This document shows, piece after piece, positions 8,169 to 16,736 of a DNA stretch of 33,367 nucleotides. Within the stretch, counting starts at the first letter, position 1, and every line of letters starts with the position of its first letter. The DNA comes from Chitinophagaceae bacterium (GTDB lineage: Bacteria > Bacteroidota > Bacteroidia > Chitinophagales > Chitinophagaceae): NCBI GenBank assembly GCA_947380605.1, contig CANCRO010000024.1, positions 1-33,367 on the forward strand, read 5' to 3'. The notes beneath the pieces were generated by a model that saw nothing but the letters and a program-made list of their open reading frames with translations, did no database searches and had not been told where the DNA came from. A program made the position numbers and the translations under genes.

Positions 8169-8738
8169 ATGATTCAATCTGAGGGAATTATTTTAGCTTC
8201 ACAGTCACCTAGAAGAAAGCAGTTATTAGAATGGGCCGAAGTCCCTTTTACTGTTGTGGTTCAATCAACGGATGAATCTTATCCTGCTGGATTGTCTTTT
8301 GAAGATACGGCTATCCATATTGCCCGTAATAAGGCCTTAGCTGTGCAAATGGATTATTCATTCACTATTCCTGTATTAGCAGCTGATACAATTGTTGTAT
8401 TGGAAGATAGGGTAATTGGTAAACCTACTGATCGAGAAGATGCTATCGCTATTTTGTCTTCATTATCGGGTAAAATACATAGGGTAATTACCGGTGTGGT
8501 AATACTATTGAATGAAAAAGAAGTGGCATTTGCTGATACTACGGAAGTCTCTTTTCATCAACTTTCTAAGGAAGAAATTGTTTTTTATGTAGATAAATAT
8601 CAACCCTTTGATAAGGCAGGAGCCTATGCCATTCAAGAGTGGATTGGGGTAGTGGGTATTCAATCTGTTTCAGGCGACTTTTACAATGTAATGGGGCTTC
8701 CAGTAAGCAGGGTAGTTCAAGCATTAAAGCAATTATAA
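8169..8738 (+). CDS. maf: Maf-family nucleotide pyrophosphatase
   Basis: This 189-residue protein is a Maf/HAM1-related nucleoside triphosphate pyrophosphatase, which hydrolyses dTTP, UTP or modified nucleotides to the monophosphate and may prevent their misincorporation. The hallmark SQSPRRKQLLEWA lies near the N-terminus (about 11-23). ADTIVVL provides the metal-binding aspartate, and IGKPTDREDAI and DKAGAYAIQEW complete the active site. The length is normal. It probably shares a transcript with the UbiA gene upstream. Subtype (YhdE-like dTTP/UTP or YceF-like m7GTP) is not assigned; the DKAGAYAIQ motif favours the YhdE type. Confidence 0.94.
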   Translation: MIQSEGIILASQSPRRKQLLEWAEVPFTVVVQSTDESYPAGLSFEDTAIHIARNKALAVQMDYSFTIPVLAADTIVVLEDRVIGKPTDREDAIAILSSLSGKIHRVITGVVILLNEKEVAFADTTEVSFHQLSKEEIVFYVDKYQPFDKAGAYAIQEWIGVVGIQSVSGDFYNVMGLPVSRVVQALKQL

Positions 8739-8810
8739 TCTCTCTTTATTTATAGCGTATCCGCATTTTTAATTTTCTCCTATTCGTCAAAAGGAAATGA
8801 GCTAAGATTC

Positions 8811-8818
8811 TATTTTTG
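8811..8818 (+). promoter_or_regulatory. Candidate -7 element for the DUF2851 gene
   Basis: TATTTTTG matches TAnnTTTG and would give a leader of roughly 115 nt before the DUF2851 ATG. The -33 TTG is not seen. The leader holds no open frame I would support. Confidence 0.4.
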
Positions 8819-8937
8819 CATTTTAAATATTGTAAATAATTATAATATTACAGAATGATTTTTGTAGATTAGTGAATGTCAAAAAATTGGTATTCATTTA
8901 TTTTCATTGATCGTAACGGCATAGTTAAAAACCACTC

Positions 8938-10209
8938 ATGAACGAAAGGCTCTTACAATTTATATGGCAGCTTCAATATTATAACAGACAAGAATTGAAA
9001 ACGGGTGAGGGGGAAACTTTATTAATAGTTCATCCCGGAATAATTAATAAAAATCAAGGACCCGATTTTCTAAATGCTAAAATTAAAGTAAATGATACTT
9101 TTTGGGCTGGTAATATTGAATTGCATGTTTTGTCCTCTGATTGGAATAACCATCACCATAGTATTGATAAAAATTATGGCAATATCATTTTACACGTTGT
9201 TTGGAAAAATGATATACAGCTAAAAGAGAACTTTCATGTACTCGAATTACAAAGTCTAGTTTCAAAAATACTGCTGCAAAAATTCAATGAATTAATGTGT
9301 GCAAAATCTTTTATCGCTTGTGAAACAATGATTCCATCTATAACGCCTATGCTTTGGGTTTCATGGAAAGAAAGGTTGTTAGTAGAAAGAATGCAAAGAA
9401 AAACGTCTGTCATTCTTAATTTTCTCAATAGTAACAATAATCATTGGGAAGAAACATTTTGGTGGTTAATCGCTCGAAATTTTGGTTATACTGTCAATTC
9501 AGATTCATTTGAAAAAATGGCGCGTTCTTTACCGATTAGTATTTTAGCAAAACATAAAAATCAAATTCATCAAACAGAAGCTTTGTTATTTGGTCAAGCT
9601 GGGTTATTAGACAAAGATTTCGAAGAAGATTATCCTCAACTTTTAAAAAAGGAATATTTGTTTTTAAAGAAAAAGTATCATTTGTTTCCCATTCAGCTAC
9701 CACTCTATTTTTTAAGAATGCGCCCTTCTAATTTTCCTTCACTTCGGCTGGCGCAATTATCTATGTTGATTCATCAAAGCCTTCATTTGTTTTCGATTGT
9801 AAAAGAAACGATTTTATTAGAAGAGGTTAAAAAGCTGTTGTCAGTTACTGCCAACGACTATTGGCATTATCATTTTATTTTTGATGAGGTGTCAACTTTT
9901 CGTGAGAAAAATATTGGTAAACAAATGATTTATTCTTTGTTGATCAATACCATTATTCCAATTCTTTTTGCCTATGGTCATCATATGGGGGAAGCAAAGT
10001 ATAAGGATCGGGCAATGCTTTGGTTGGAGCAAATTTCAGCAGAACATAATAGTATTACCAATGGTTTTGCTCTATTGGGAATTGAAAATAAGAACGCTTT
10101 TGATTCTCAGGCGCTCATTCAATTAAAAAATGATTACTGTAATCAAAAGCGTTGCTTAGAATGTGCGGTGGGTAATAAGTTACTAAGACCAATTAGTTTA
10201 TCCGCCTAA
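8938..10209 (+). CDS. DUF2851 family protein
   Basis: This 423-residue protein belongs to DUF2851, a family common in Bacteroidota with no established function. The N-terminal third holds the strongest motifs: NQGPDFLNAKIKV, WAGNIELHVLSSDW and NYGNIILHVVW (about residues 38-90). The order of Asp, then Glu in a strand, recalls PD-(D/E)XK nuclease cores, but this is only a resemblance. The C-terminus ends with a conserved cysteine pair in NQKRCLECAVGNKLL. There is no signal peptide. The gene is convergent with osmC, the two stop codons being directly adjacent (10207-10212). Confidence 0.85.
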   Translation: MNERLLQFIWQLQYYNRQELKTGEGETLLIVHPGIINKNQGPDFLNAKIKVNDTFWAGNIELHVLSSDWNNHHHSIDKNYGNIILHVVWKNDIQLKENFHVLELQSLVSKILLQKFNELMCAKSFIACETMIPSITPMLWVSWKERLLVERMQRKTSVILNFLNSNNNHWEETFWWLIARNFGYTVNSDSFEKMARSLPISILAKHKNQIHQTEALLFGQAGLLDKDFEEDYPQLLKKEYLFLKKKYHLFPIQLPLYFLRMRPSNFPSLRLAQLSMLIHQSLHLFSIVKETILLEEVKKLLSVTANDYWHYHFIFDEVSTFREKNIGKQMIYSLLINTIIPILFAYGHHMGEAKYKDRAMLWLEQISAEHNSITNGFALLGIENKNAFDSQALIQLKNDYCNQKRCLECAVGNKLLRPISLSA

Positions 10210-10611
10210 TTAATTATAGTCAATATTAAGGACTAAGTCGGGATGAAGACTTTTCACAACAGGGCAGTTTTCACCAGTTCGCTGTAAAATAATTTTTTCT
10301 TTTTCTTCAAGTACTAAAGAGTTTGGAAATGAAACTTTAACATCAATTTTAGAAATCCTGCGGGGGTCACTTTGCATAATTTTAGTTACTGCAACCGTTA
10401 AACCCTTTAATTCTATGTTCATATCATTTGCTTTGATTGCCATGGTGGTGGCCATGCAGGTGGCTAGAGCAGTACAAACTAAGTCAGTGGGTGAAAATCG
10501 TTCTCCTTTTCCTCGGTTATCTGAGGGTGCATCTGTTTCAACGAGTGATCCGCTTTGTAAATGTTGGGCAATGCATCTTAAATCGCCTTCATATTGAATG
10601 GTTGCTGTCAT
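10210..10611 (-). CDS. OsmC family peroxiredoxin-like protein
   Basis: This 133-residue protein is of the OsmC/Ohr superfamily, thiol peroxidases that reduce organic hydroperoxides. The two catalytic cysteines are Cys52 in ALATCMATTM and Cys116 in ENCPVVKSL. The family motif FSPTDLVCTAL precedes the first. The arginine-containing N-terminal loop has TDAPSDNRGKGE. It matches the YhfA-like OsmC branch in size rather than Ohr. It is divergent from the secreted barrel-like gene, whose promoter lies across the osmC start, and it is convergent with DUF2851. Confidence 0.9.
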   Translation of the reverse strand: MTATIQYEGDLRCIAQHLQSGSLVETDAPSDNRGKGERFSPTDLVCTALATCMATTMAIKANDMNIELKGLTVAVTKIMQSDPRRISKIDVKVSFPNSLVLEEKEKIILQRTGENCPVVKSLHPDLVLNIDYN

Positions 10612-10624
10612 TGTGTTATTTTTG
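10594..10624 (+). promoter_or_regulatory. Bacteroidota-type promoter of the secreted barrel-like gene
   Basis: TTG at 10594-10596 is separated by 20 nt from TATTTTTG at 10617-10624. This fits both halves of the TTTG/TAnnTTTG promoter at the expected spacing and is one of the better two-part matches in the window. Transcription should start near 10630, about 23 nt before the ATG at 10653. The element overlaps the first codons of osmC on the other strand. Confidence 0.6.
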
Positions 10625-10656
10625 CATAAATTTACTGAAGTAAAAATTTATTATGC
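10624..10656. repeat. Imperfect palindrome over the 5' end of the barrel-like gene
   Basis: The arms GCAT (10624-10627) and ATGC (10653-10656) enclose ATAAATTT / AAATTTAT and ACT-GA-AGT. The structure covers the predicted transcription start and the start codon. It could be an operator shared with divergent osmC or an mRNA hairpin that hides the ATG. Confidence 0.5.
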
Positions 10657-11498
10657 GTAAATTATTTTTTGTTTTCCTAACTATTGTAATCGGTTTTCCT
10701 TCTTTTGCCCAAAAGTCAAAAAAGGATTTATTGATGGAAAAGAAGCAACGTATCAATGCACTTGTAAAACAAGAGGAGGAAGGGGTAATTTCTTATCATC
10801 AACAATCTGCATTTGGTATTAAACTTGCTTCAGATGGATATGGAGCTTTTTTTGAAATGGGAAAAGCTAAATCAGTTAAAAAATCCTTGCTATTTCAAAT
10901 AGAGTTAACAGAGCGCAAACATCCAAAGGAAGAGAAGCAGAGCAATGTTAATATACCATCTGCCCCTTTTGTATTTGGGAAAATAAATTATTTGTATCCC
11001 TTAAAGCTGGGGGTGCAACAGCAATTTTTATTAGGCAATAAGACGAATAGAAATGGAATAAGTGTTACCGGAAATATTGGTGGAGGTATTTCTCTTGCTT
11101 TGTTAAGGCCTTATAACCTTGAAGTAAATGATATGGATAAAGGGGGGCGTAAGTTCATTCGGTATGAATCTTCGGATAGTTCACTTTATTCAAGTTCAGG
11201 TCGATCTACCCATATTGCTGATAGTGTATTGTTTACTAATTCTAGTTTACTGGGTTTTATGCAGGTATCAGGAGGGGGATTTACCAAGGGCTGGAATCAA
11301 ATAAAGATTACTCCTGGTATTTATACCAAGGCATCTTTAAGATTTGATTATGGTAAATATAACGAGCAGCTGAGTGCATTGGAGGTGGGTTTAATGGCTG
11401 AGATGTATTCTAAGGCAATTCCTCAGTTAGTTTATACAAAGCCTAGTCAATATTTTATCAGTGTCTATGTTGCTATTCTATTTGGAAAAAGGAAATAA
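10653..11498 (+). CDS. Secreted, probably outer-membrane beta-barrel-like protein of unknown function
   Basis: I do not recognise a named family. The 281-residue product starts with a clear Sec signal peptide (MRKLFFVFLTIVIGFPSFAQ, cleavage likely after the Ala before Gln20). A charged Lys-rich stretch (QKSKKDLLMEKKQRINALV) follows. The remainder alternates polar and hydrophobic residues with Gly and aromatic residues, for example FGIKLASDGYGAFFEMG and FISVYVAILFGKRK, which is typical of outer-membrane barrels in Bacteroidota. It has its own promoter. The lipA gene follows after 130 nt with another promoter-like element, so the two are probably separate transcripts. Confidence 0.75.
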   Translation: MRKLFFVFLTIVIGFPSFAQKSKKDLLMEKKQRINALVKQEEEGVISYHQQSAFGIKLASDGYGAFFEMGKAKSVKKSLLFQIELTERKHPKEEKQSNVNIPSAPFVFGKINYLYPLKLGVQQQFLLGNKTNRNGISVTGNIGGGISLALLRPYNLEVNDMDKGGRKFIRYESSDSSLYSSSGRSTHIADSVLFTNSSLLGFMQVSGGGFTKGWNQIKITPGIYTKASLRFDYGKYNEQLSALEVGLMAEMYSKAIPQLVYTKPSQYFISVYVAILFGKRK

Positions 11499-11549
11499 TA
11501 GTGATTTTTTTTGTCATTCTTCTTTTCACACAAATGGTATTTTACAAAG

Positions 11550-11582
11550 TTGGTTACATATCAATTCTTACCATTAATTTTG
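11550..11582 (+). promoter_or_regulatory. Candidate promoter of lipA
   Basis: TTG at 11550-11552 and TAATTTTG at 11575-11582 match the two halves of the Bacteroidota promoter with a slightly long 22-nt spacer. The leader to the lipA ATG would be about 40 nt. Confidence 0.45.
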
Positions 11583-11628
11583 CTGAATAATTCAATTTTT
11601 AGTGTTTTTAAAAATATAATTTTATTGC

Positions 11629-12549
11629 ATGATAGAGTTACCCGTAATTGATGGAATAGTGGAGCAAAAAGTTAAAAAGCCTAACTGGCTAAGGGTAAAA
11701 TTACCTATCGGAGAGTCGTATAAGGAAGTCCGTAATTTGGTCGATACTCATCAGTTACATACTATTTGTGAAAGTGGTAATTGTCCTAATATGGGGGAAT
11801 GCTGGGGTGAAGGAACTGCAACTTTTATGATATTGGGTAATATTTGTACTCGGAGTTGTGGTTTTTGTGCCGTTGCTACAGGGAAACCAGATCCTGTGGA
11901 TTGGGACGAACCTCAACGGGTAGCTGAAGCTATTCATTTAATGAAAGTGAAGCATGCGGTAGTGACTTCGGTAGATAGAGACGAAATAGTCGATGGAGGA
12001 AGTATTATCTGGTTTAATACTATCAAGGCAATCAAATCGTTAAATCCCACTACTACGTTGGAAACATTGATACCTGATTTTAAAGCTGAAAAAGAAAATA
12101 TTCAACGGATTATTGAAGCTAGCCCTGAGGTAGTATCTCATAATATTGAAACAGTAGAACGATTAACTAAGCAGGTGCGTATTCAGGCTAAATACTGGAG
12201 AAGTATGGAAACCCTTCGCATATTGAAAGAAGGGGGAATGCGTACTAAAAGTGGAATTATGCTAGGTTTGGGGGAATCCAAGGAAGAAGTTGTTCAAACA
12301 ATGCAAGATTTAAATAGTAGTGGTGTAGATGTTATTACGATAGGTCAATACCTTCAGCCTAGTAAAAAGCATTTGCAAGTTCAACGTTTTGTTCATCCTG
12401 ATGAGTTTAAGGAACTAAGAGAAATTGGGTATAATATGGGCTTTGACTATGTGGAAAGTGGTCCGTTAGTACGTTCTTCTTACCATAGTGAAAAGCATGT
12501 GATAGCTGGGTGGGGAAGACAAAAATGGCAGGAGGAGAAGACTGCTTAA
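11629..12549 (+). CDS. lipA: Lipoyl synthase
   Basis: This radical SAM enzyme inserts two sulfur atoms into protein-bound octanoyl groups to form the lipoyl cofactor of 2-oxoacid dehydrogenases and the glycine cleavage system. The protein has 306 residues. The auxiliary 4Fe-4S cluster, the sulfur donor, is bound by Cys47, Cys52 and Cys58 in [12 protein letters not shown]. The radical SAM cluster is bound by Cys73, Cys77 and Cys80 in CTRSCGFC. The C-terminal serine motif RSSYHSEKH supplies the fourth ligand of the auxiliary cluster. All essential features are present. lipB is not in the window. Confidence 0.97.
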   Translation: MIELPVIDGIVEQKVKKPNWLRVKLPIGESYKEVRNLVDTHQLHTICESGNCPNMGECWGEGTATFMILGNICTRSCGFCAVATGKPDPVDWDEPQRVAEAIHLMKVKHAVVTSVDRDEIVDGGSIIWFNTIKAIKSLNPTTTLETLIPDFKAEKENIQRIIEASPEVVSHNIETVERLTKQVRIQAKYWRSMETLRILKEGGMRTKSGIMLGLGESKEEVVQTMQDLNSSGVDVITIGQYLQPSKKHLQVQRFVHPDEFKELREIGYNMGFDYVESGPLVRSSYHSEKHVIAGWGRQKWQEEKTA

Positions 12550-12586
12550 ATTAAAATTATTTCAGGTAAATAATAGAAAATCAATT

Positions 12587-12612
12587 AGTTACAATATTTA
12601 TAGTAACTTTAT
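12587..12612 (+). terminator. Weak hairpin after lipA, possible terminator
   Basis: The inverted repeat AGTTAC / GTAACT (12587-12592, 12603-12608) has a 10-nt AT loop and is followed by TTATTTT. The stem is short and AT-rich, so termination is only possible, not certain. It lies between convergent lipA and the ROK kinase gene. Confidence 0.35.
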
Positions 12613-12654
12613 TTTCCGATAAAAATGGGCAAGACTAGACAGGGAATGGTCTAT

Positions 12655-13614
12655 TTAGAGATTCCAAACCAATGCACTTGCTCCTAATATTGCTGCATCT
12701 GCTTCTTTCAATTCACTAAAAAGTAATTTCACCTTATTTTGATAAATCGGAAGTAAGTTAGCCTCCATATGTTTGCGCGTAGGGTTAATTAGTAAATTAC
12801 CCGCCTTGGTAAGGCCTCCAAATAAAATGATAGCCTCAGGAGAAGAGAACATGACAAAATTGGCCAGTGATTCCCCTAAAATTTGTCCTGTAAATTCGAA
12901 AATTTTATTAGCAATATCATCACCTTGCATGGCACAATCATATACCGTTTCGCTAGTGAGTTCATTGATCCGATAGTTGCGGAGTAAACTGTCGGTAGCT
13001 GGTTGATCGGTTAGCATTTCAATCGCTGTTTCCCTTACACCGGTGGCAGAAGCATAGGATTCAAGGCTTCCTCTCATTCCTGTAGATTTATGCATTCTTC
13101 CGCCTGGACGAATAATAGTATGCCCTAGTTCACCAGCAAACCCATCATGACCTAATAAAATCTTGCCATCGATAACGATTCCACTTCCTACGCCTGTACC
13201 AAGCGTTATCGTAATAAAGTGCTTGATATCTTTAGTACAACCGTACATCATTTCTCCAACTGCAGCTGCATTGGCATCATTGGTGAGGCGAGTGGTTAAT
13301 TTGAATTTTTTTTCAATTAAATCAGCAATGGGTATAATTCCTTTCCATTTTAAGTTAGGAGCATATTCAATTGTACCAGTGTAAAAATTTCCGTTGGGTG
13401 CACCCATTCCTATTCCAACAAAATTATCTATACCACCAACGCTGTCAATCATCGGCATTAACTTGGCATGCATATCATCTATAAAATCTTCTACTACTGC
13501 ATGTTCATTGCTGGGTACTCGATCCTGCTCAAGTATATGTCCATTTCTGTCTACAATTCCAAACTTAGCTGTGGTTCCTCCGATATCAATTCCTACTGCG
13601 TATTTTTTAAGCAT
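12655..13614 (-). CDS. ROK family protein, probable glucokinase
   Basis: This 319-residue ROK-family protein probably phosphorylates glucose (or another hexose) with ATP. The ATP phosphate loop is DIGGTTAKFG (10-19), the catalytic base lies in TNDANAAAVGE (Asp113), and TLGTGVGSGI is the second phosphate motif. The metal motif GELGHT (His165) is retained, but the usual CGCGxxGC zinc-binding run is replaced by HKSTGMRGS, so Lys176, Thr178 and Ser183 occupy the cysteine positions. SLESYASATGV follows as normal. There is no HTH domain, so it is a kinase rather than a NagC/Mlc-type repressor. It is divergent from glgA and glgC, which fits a glucose-6-phosphate supply for glycogen synthesis. Confidence 0.88.
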   Translation of the reverse strand: MLKKYAVGIDIGGTTAKFGIVDRNGHILEQDRVPSNEHAVVEDFIDDMHAKLMPMIDSVGGIDNFVGIGMGAPNGNFYTGTIEYAPNLKWKGIIPIADLIEKKFKLTTRLTNDANAAAVGEMMYGCTKDIKHFITITLGTGVGSGIVIDGKILLGHDGFAGELGHTIIRPGGRMHKSTGMRGSLESYASATGVRETAIEMLTDQPATDSLLRNYRINELTSETVYDCAMQGDDIANKIFEFTGQILGESLANFVMFSSPEAIILFGGLTKAGNLLINPTRKHMEANLLPIYQNKVKLLFSELKEADAAILGASALVWNL

Positions 13615-13754
13615 ATTCCGATCGATTGAAAAAATATTATTGAATGTCCAACTTTAAAATTTTTATAGATCTTAATCCAATCTATTCTCTTGTTTTCTAG
13701 GCTATTTTATAGTCGAAAATAAAGAGTACATTTTATAAGTTGCCCAATGTAGAA

Positions 13755-13762
13755 TATTTTTG
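13755..13762 (+). promoter_or_regulatory. Candidate -7 element for glgA
   Basis: TATTTTTG matches TAnnTTTG, 83 nt upstream of the glgA ATG, in the 231-nt divergent gap with the ROK gene. The -33 TTG is not at standard spacing. A 15-codon open frame, 13768-13815, begins just after it. Confidence 0.4.
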
Positions 13763-13845
13763 CCACTATGAAAAATTTTCATTTGATAATTTGTTTCTTG
13801 CTAAATACTGCTTAATTTCAAGGCTATTAATTATTTAAATATTCA

Positions 13846-15261
13846 ATGGAAATAGTACATGTTAGTGCAGAGTGTTATCCAGTGGCTAAAGTAGGTGGCT
13901 TAGGTGATGTGGTGGGTGCGCTTCCAAAATATCAAAATCAATTGGGGCATACTGCAAAAGTGGTTTTGCCCATGTACCGAACTAAGTTTTTATACGACCA
14001 CGAATTTGATACGGTTCATCAAGGTTCTTTCGACATGGGTGAACATTGGTTTACTTACTCCATTATTAAAGAAAGAGATAATGTACTCGGCTTTGATCTA
14101 TACCTAGTTGATATTAATGGGATGTTGGATAGGCAAGCAGTTTATGGTTATGGTGACGATTCAGAGCGATTTACAGCTTTTCAAATTGCGGTGGTTGACT
14201 GGTTGGCTCAGTGGAAACATCATCCTGATATAGTTCATGTGCATGATCATCATACTGGTTTAATTCCCTTTATGATGCAATACTGTACTGCTTATCGAAA
14301 TTTAGCCCAAATAGCAACTGTTCTTACAATTCACAATGCTCAATATCAAGGATGGATGGGCTGGGATAAATCGAGATACCTTCCCGATTGGGATAGCTTT
14401 GATTGGGGAAAGTTGGACTGGGAAAATAATATCAACCCGTTGGCTTCTGCAGTTAAATGTTCTCGTGTGGTCACCACCGTTAGTAAGCGCTACCTCGAAG
14501 AAATGCGTCAAAATGCCAATGGATTAGAAAAGTTATTTGATTATGAGCAAGGTAAATGTAAGGGAATCCTAAATGGTATTGATACGGAAGTCTGGGACCC
14601 ATCCCTTGATTCATCTATCAGTCCAAATTACAATGTTAAAGATGCTTTAGTAGGAAAGCTTGCCAATAAAAAGAAGTTGTGTGAGCAGTTTAATCTGGAT
14701 TTGGATAAACCATTATTCATATTTATAGGTCGATTGGTGTATGAAAAAGCTGCCGATCTACTTCCACAGGTAATCTATGATTCGATTCATCATATGGAAG
14801 GTAAAATGAATTTTCTTGTTTTGGGAAGTGGTGAAAGTTCAGTGGAGTCTGAACTAGAAAATATGAAAAGTCAATTCGTTGGATATTACAATTCTAAAAT
14901 AGGCTACAATGAACAACTAAGTCATCAAATGTATGCAGGGGCTGATTTTTTAATAATGCCTAGTAGGGTTGAGCCTTGTGGACTTAATCAAATGTATGCT
15001 ATGCGATATGGTACTATTCCTTTGGTTAGAAATACGGGAGGTTTGCAGGATACGGTAAAAGATTTTGGTGAACCAAAAGGCTATGGAATTTGTTTTAATG
15101 AAGCAACGGTTGGGGATATTACCTACTCTATCCATAGGGCGTTGGAAATTTATAACCAGCCAAAGTTGTTAAAAAAGTTAGTAAATAAAATTATGAAATT
15201 GGATAATAGCTGGGAAAGAAGTGCTAAAAAGTATTTGGATCTCTATCAAAGTATTTTGTAA
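13846..15261 (+). CDS. glgA: Glycogen synthase (GT5)
   Basis: This 471-residue GT5 enzyme transfers glucose from ADP-glucose to the growing alpha-1,4-glucan. The ADP-glucose-binding motif KVGGLGDV begins at Lys15, and the N-terminal MEIVHVSAECYPV is standard. The C-terminal GT-B half shows FIGRLVYEKAADLL and the catalytic loop MPSRVEPCGLNQMYAMRYG, with the acid/nucleotide-binding glutamate, followed by the NTGGLQDTV motif. The length is normal for a bacterial GlgA. glgC follows after 70 nt on the same strand, so the two probably form an operon. No branching enzyme or phosphorylase lies in the window. Confidence 0.96.
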   Translation: MEIVHVSAECYPVAKVGGLGDVVGALPKYQNQLGHTAKVVLPMYRTKFLYDHEFDTVHQGSFDMGEHWFTYSIIKERDNVLGFDLYLVDINGMLDRQAVYGYGDDSERFTAFQIAVVDWLAQWKHHPDIVHVHDHHTGLIPFMMQYCTAYRNLAQIATVLTIHNAQYQGWMGWDKSRYLPDWDSFDWGKLDWENNINPLASAVKCSRVVTTVSKRYLEEMRQNANGLEKLFDYEQGKCKGILNGIDTEVWDPSLDSSISPNYNVKDALVGKLANKKKLCEQFNLDLDKPLFIFIGRLVYEKAADLLPQVIYDSIHHMEGKMNFLVLGSGESSVESELENMKSQFVGYYNSKIGYNEQLSHQMYAGADFLIMPSRVEPCGLNQMYAMRYGTIPLVRNTGGLQDTVKDFGEPKGYGICFNEATVGDITYSIHRALEIYNQPKLLKKLVNKIMKLDNSWERSAKKYLDLYQSIL

Positions 15262-15331
15262 TATTAATTTGATGTCAACAACCTTTTATATATTGGATAA
15301 ATAGTAAATAATTTAAATCTTTTAGTAAAAT

Positions 15332-16609
15332 ATGGAAACTTCGAAAGTAATTGCAATTGTATTGGGTGGTGGAGCTGGATCAAGGTTATATCCTTTAACT
15401 GCTTCTAGGAGTAAGCCTGCAGTGCCTATTGCAGGTAAATACAGATTGGTGGATATTCCCATTTCTAATTGTATCAACTCTAGTTTGAACCGTATTTTAG
15501 TACTAACTCAATTTAATTCTGCTTCTTTAAATAGGCATATTAAAAATACTTACCAGTTTAGTATTTTTAGTAAGGGTTTTGTAGATATTCTAGCTGCGGA
15601 ACAAACACCAGATAATCCAAAATGGTTTCAAGGTACTGCTGATGCAGTCCGACAGTCTTTAAGACATATTGTTAATTATGATTTTGAATATGTACTCATT
15701 TTAAGTGGGGATCAGTTATATCAAATGGATTTTGCTGAAATGATTGATAATCATATTGCCAAAGGAGCTGATATTTCTATAGCAACGATTCCGGTAGTAG
15801 AAAGAGATGCGCCTGAATTTGGTATTTTAAAGTCCAATGACGAACAGACAATTACTTCATTTATCGAAAAGCCTTCCAAAAATATTCTGCCAGAATGGAT
15901 TAGTGATACCGGAGAGGCTATGAAGGCCCAAGGTAAGCGCTACCTGGCTTCTATGGGAATTTATGTTTTTAGTAGAAAATTATTATTTGATCTGCTAGAG
16001 AATGAAAACAAAGAGGCTACCGATTTTGGTAAAGAAATAATTCCTGGTTCTATTGAAAAGTATACTGTAGTAAGCTTTCAATATGATGGCTATTGGACAG
16101 ACATTGGAAATATTCATTCATTTTTTGATGCCAACCTTTCGTTAACATTAGATTTACCTCCTTTTAATTTATTTGATAATCAAAAAACTGTTTATAGTCA
16201 TGCAAGGATGCTACCACCTGCTAAAATCAGTGGAACAACTTTGGAAAAAACGATTATTGCTGAGGGATCAATTATCAATGCCAGTAGAATAGAAAATAGC
16301 GTGATAGGTATTCGAAGTCGCATTGGACATGGCTCAACGGTTGTAAGTTGTTATATAATGGGAAATGATTTTTATGAAACATTAGGGGATATAGAAAGCA
16401 ATAGTGGAAAAAATATTCCTAAATTGGGAATAGGTGATCGCTGTTATATCAAAAATGCAATTGTTGATAAAAACTGCCGGATTGGAAATGATGTTAGAAT
16501 AAATGGGGGAAATCATTTATCCAATGCTGACCATTCACTTTATTCAGTTAAAGATGGAATTGTGGTTATAAAAAAGGGTGCGGTGTTGCCAGATGGTTTT
16601 ATTATTTAG
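15332..16609 (+). CDS. glgC: Glucose-1-phosphate adenylyltransferase
   Basis: This 425-residue enzyme makes ADP-glucose from ATP and glucose-1-phosphate, the committed step of bacterial glycogen synthesis. The nucleotidyltransferase motif GGGAGSRLYPLT begins at residue 12, followed by SKPAVPIAGKYRLVDI, which contains the conserved effector and substrate residues. WFQGTADAVRQ, ILSGDQLYQMD and FIEKP are further substrate-binding motifs. The C-terminal third is a left-handed beta-helix with hexapeptide-like turns (IGIRSRIGHGSTV, IVDKNCRIGNDV), the allosteric and oligomerisation domain. It lies 70 nt after glgA and supplies its substrate. Confidence 0.97.
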   Translation: METSKVIAIVLGGGAGSRLYPLTASRSKPAVPIAGKYRLVDIPISNCINSSLNRILVLTQFNSASLNRHIKNTYQFSIFSKGFVDILAAEQTPDNPKWFQGTADAVRQSLRHIVNYDFEYVLILSGDQLYQMDFAEMIDNHIAKGADISIATIPVVERDAPEFGILKSNDEQTITSFIEKPSKNILPEWISDTGEAMKAQGKRYLASMGIYVFSRKLLFDLLENENKEATDFGKEIIPGSIEKYTVVSFQYDGYWTDIGNIHSFFDANLSLTLDLPPFNLFDNQKTVYSHARMLPPAKISGTTLEKTIIAEGSIINASRIENSVIGIRSRIGHGSTVVSCYIMGNDFYETLGDIESNSGKNIPKLGIGDRCYIKNAIVDKNCRIGNDVRINGGNHLSNADHSLYSVKDGIVVIKKGAVLPDGFII

Positions 16610-16666
16610 TTTATATTTTTTCTAAAAACAAGTCATTCATCTAGCAAACAAATAATTTACATTTAG

Positions 16667-16682
16667 CCCTCCTCAAGGGGGG
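16667..16682. repeat. GC-rich hairpin in the glgC-aminotransferase gap
   Basis: CCCTCC, loop TCAA, GGGGGG forms a 6-bp stem with one G-T pair, in otherwise AT-rich DNA and followed by an A run on the plus strand. It resembles the short GC-rich intergenic repeats seen in Bacteroidota genomes. No T-run follows it on the plus strand, so it is not a standard terminator for glgC. Confidence 0.4.
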
Positions 16683-16736
16683 ATTAAAAAAAATGAAATA
16701 AATTTGCTTTTATGCTAATTAGAGTTCATTTTCTTT

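Noticed and set aside
10415-10643. Plus-strand frames opposite osmC
   Set aside because: Both overlap osmC, whose catalytic cysteines and family motifs are intact, and they have no protein-family features.
13163-13657. Plus-strand open frames opposite the ROK kinase gene
   Set aside because: They are antisense shadows of a protein with intact ROK motifs, and their compositions are Ile/Pro/Ser-rich without family features.
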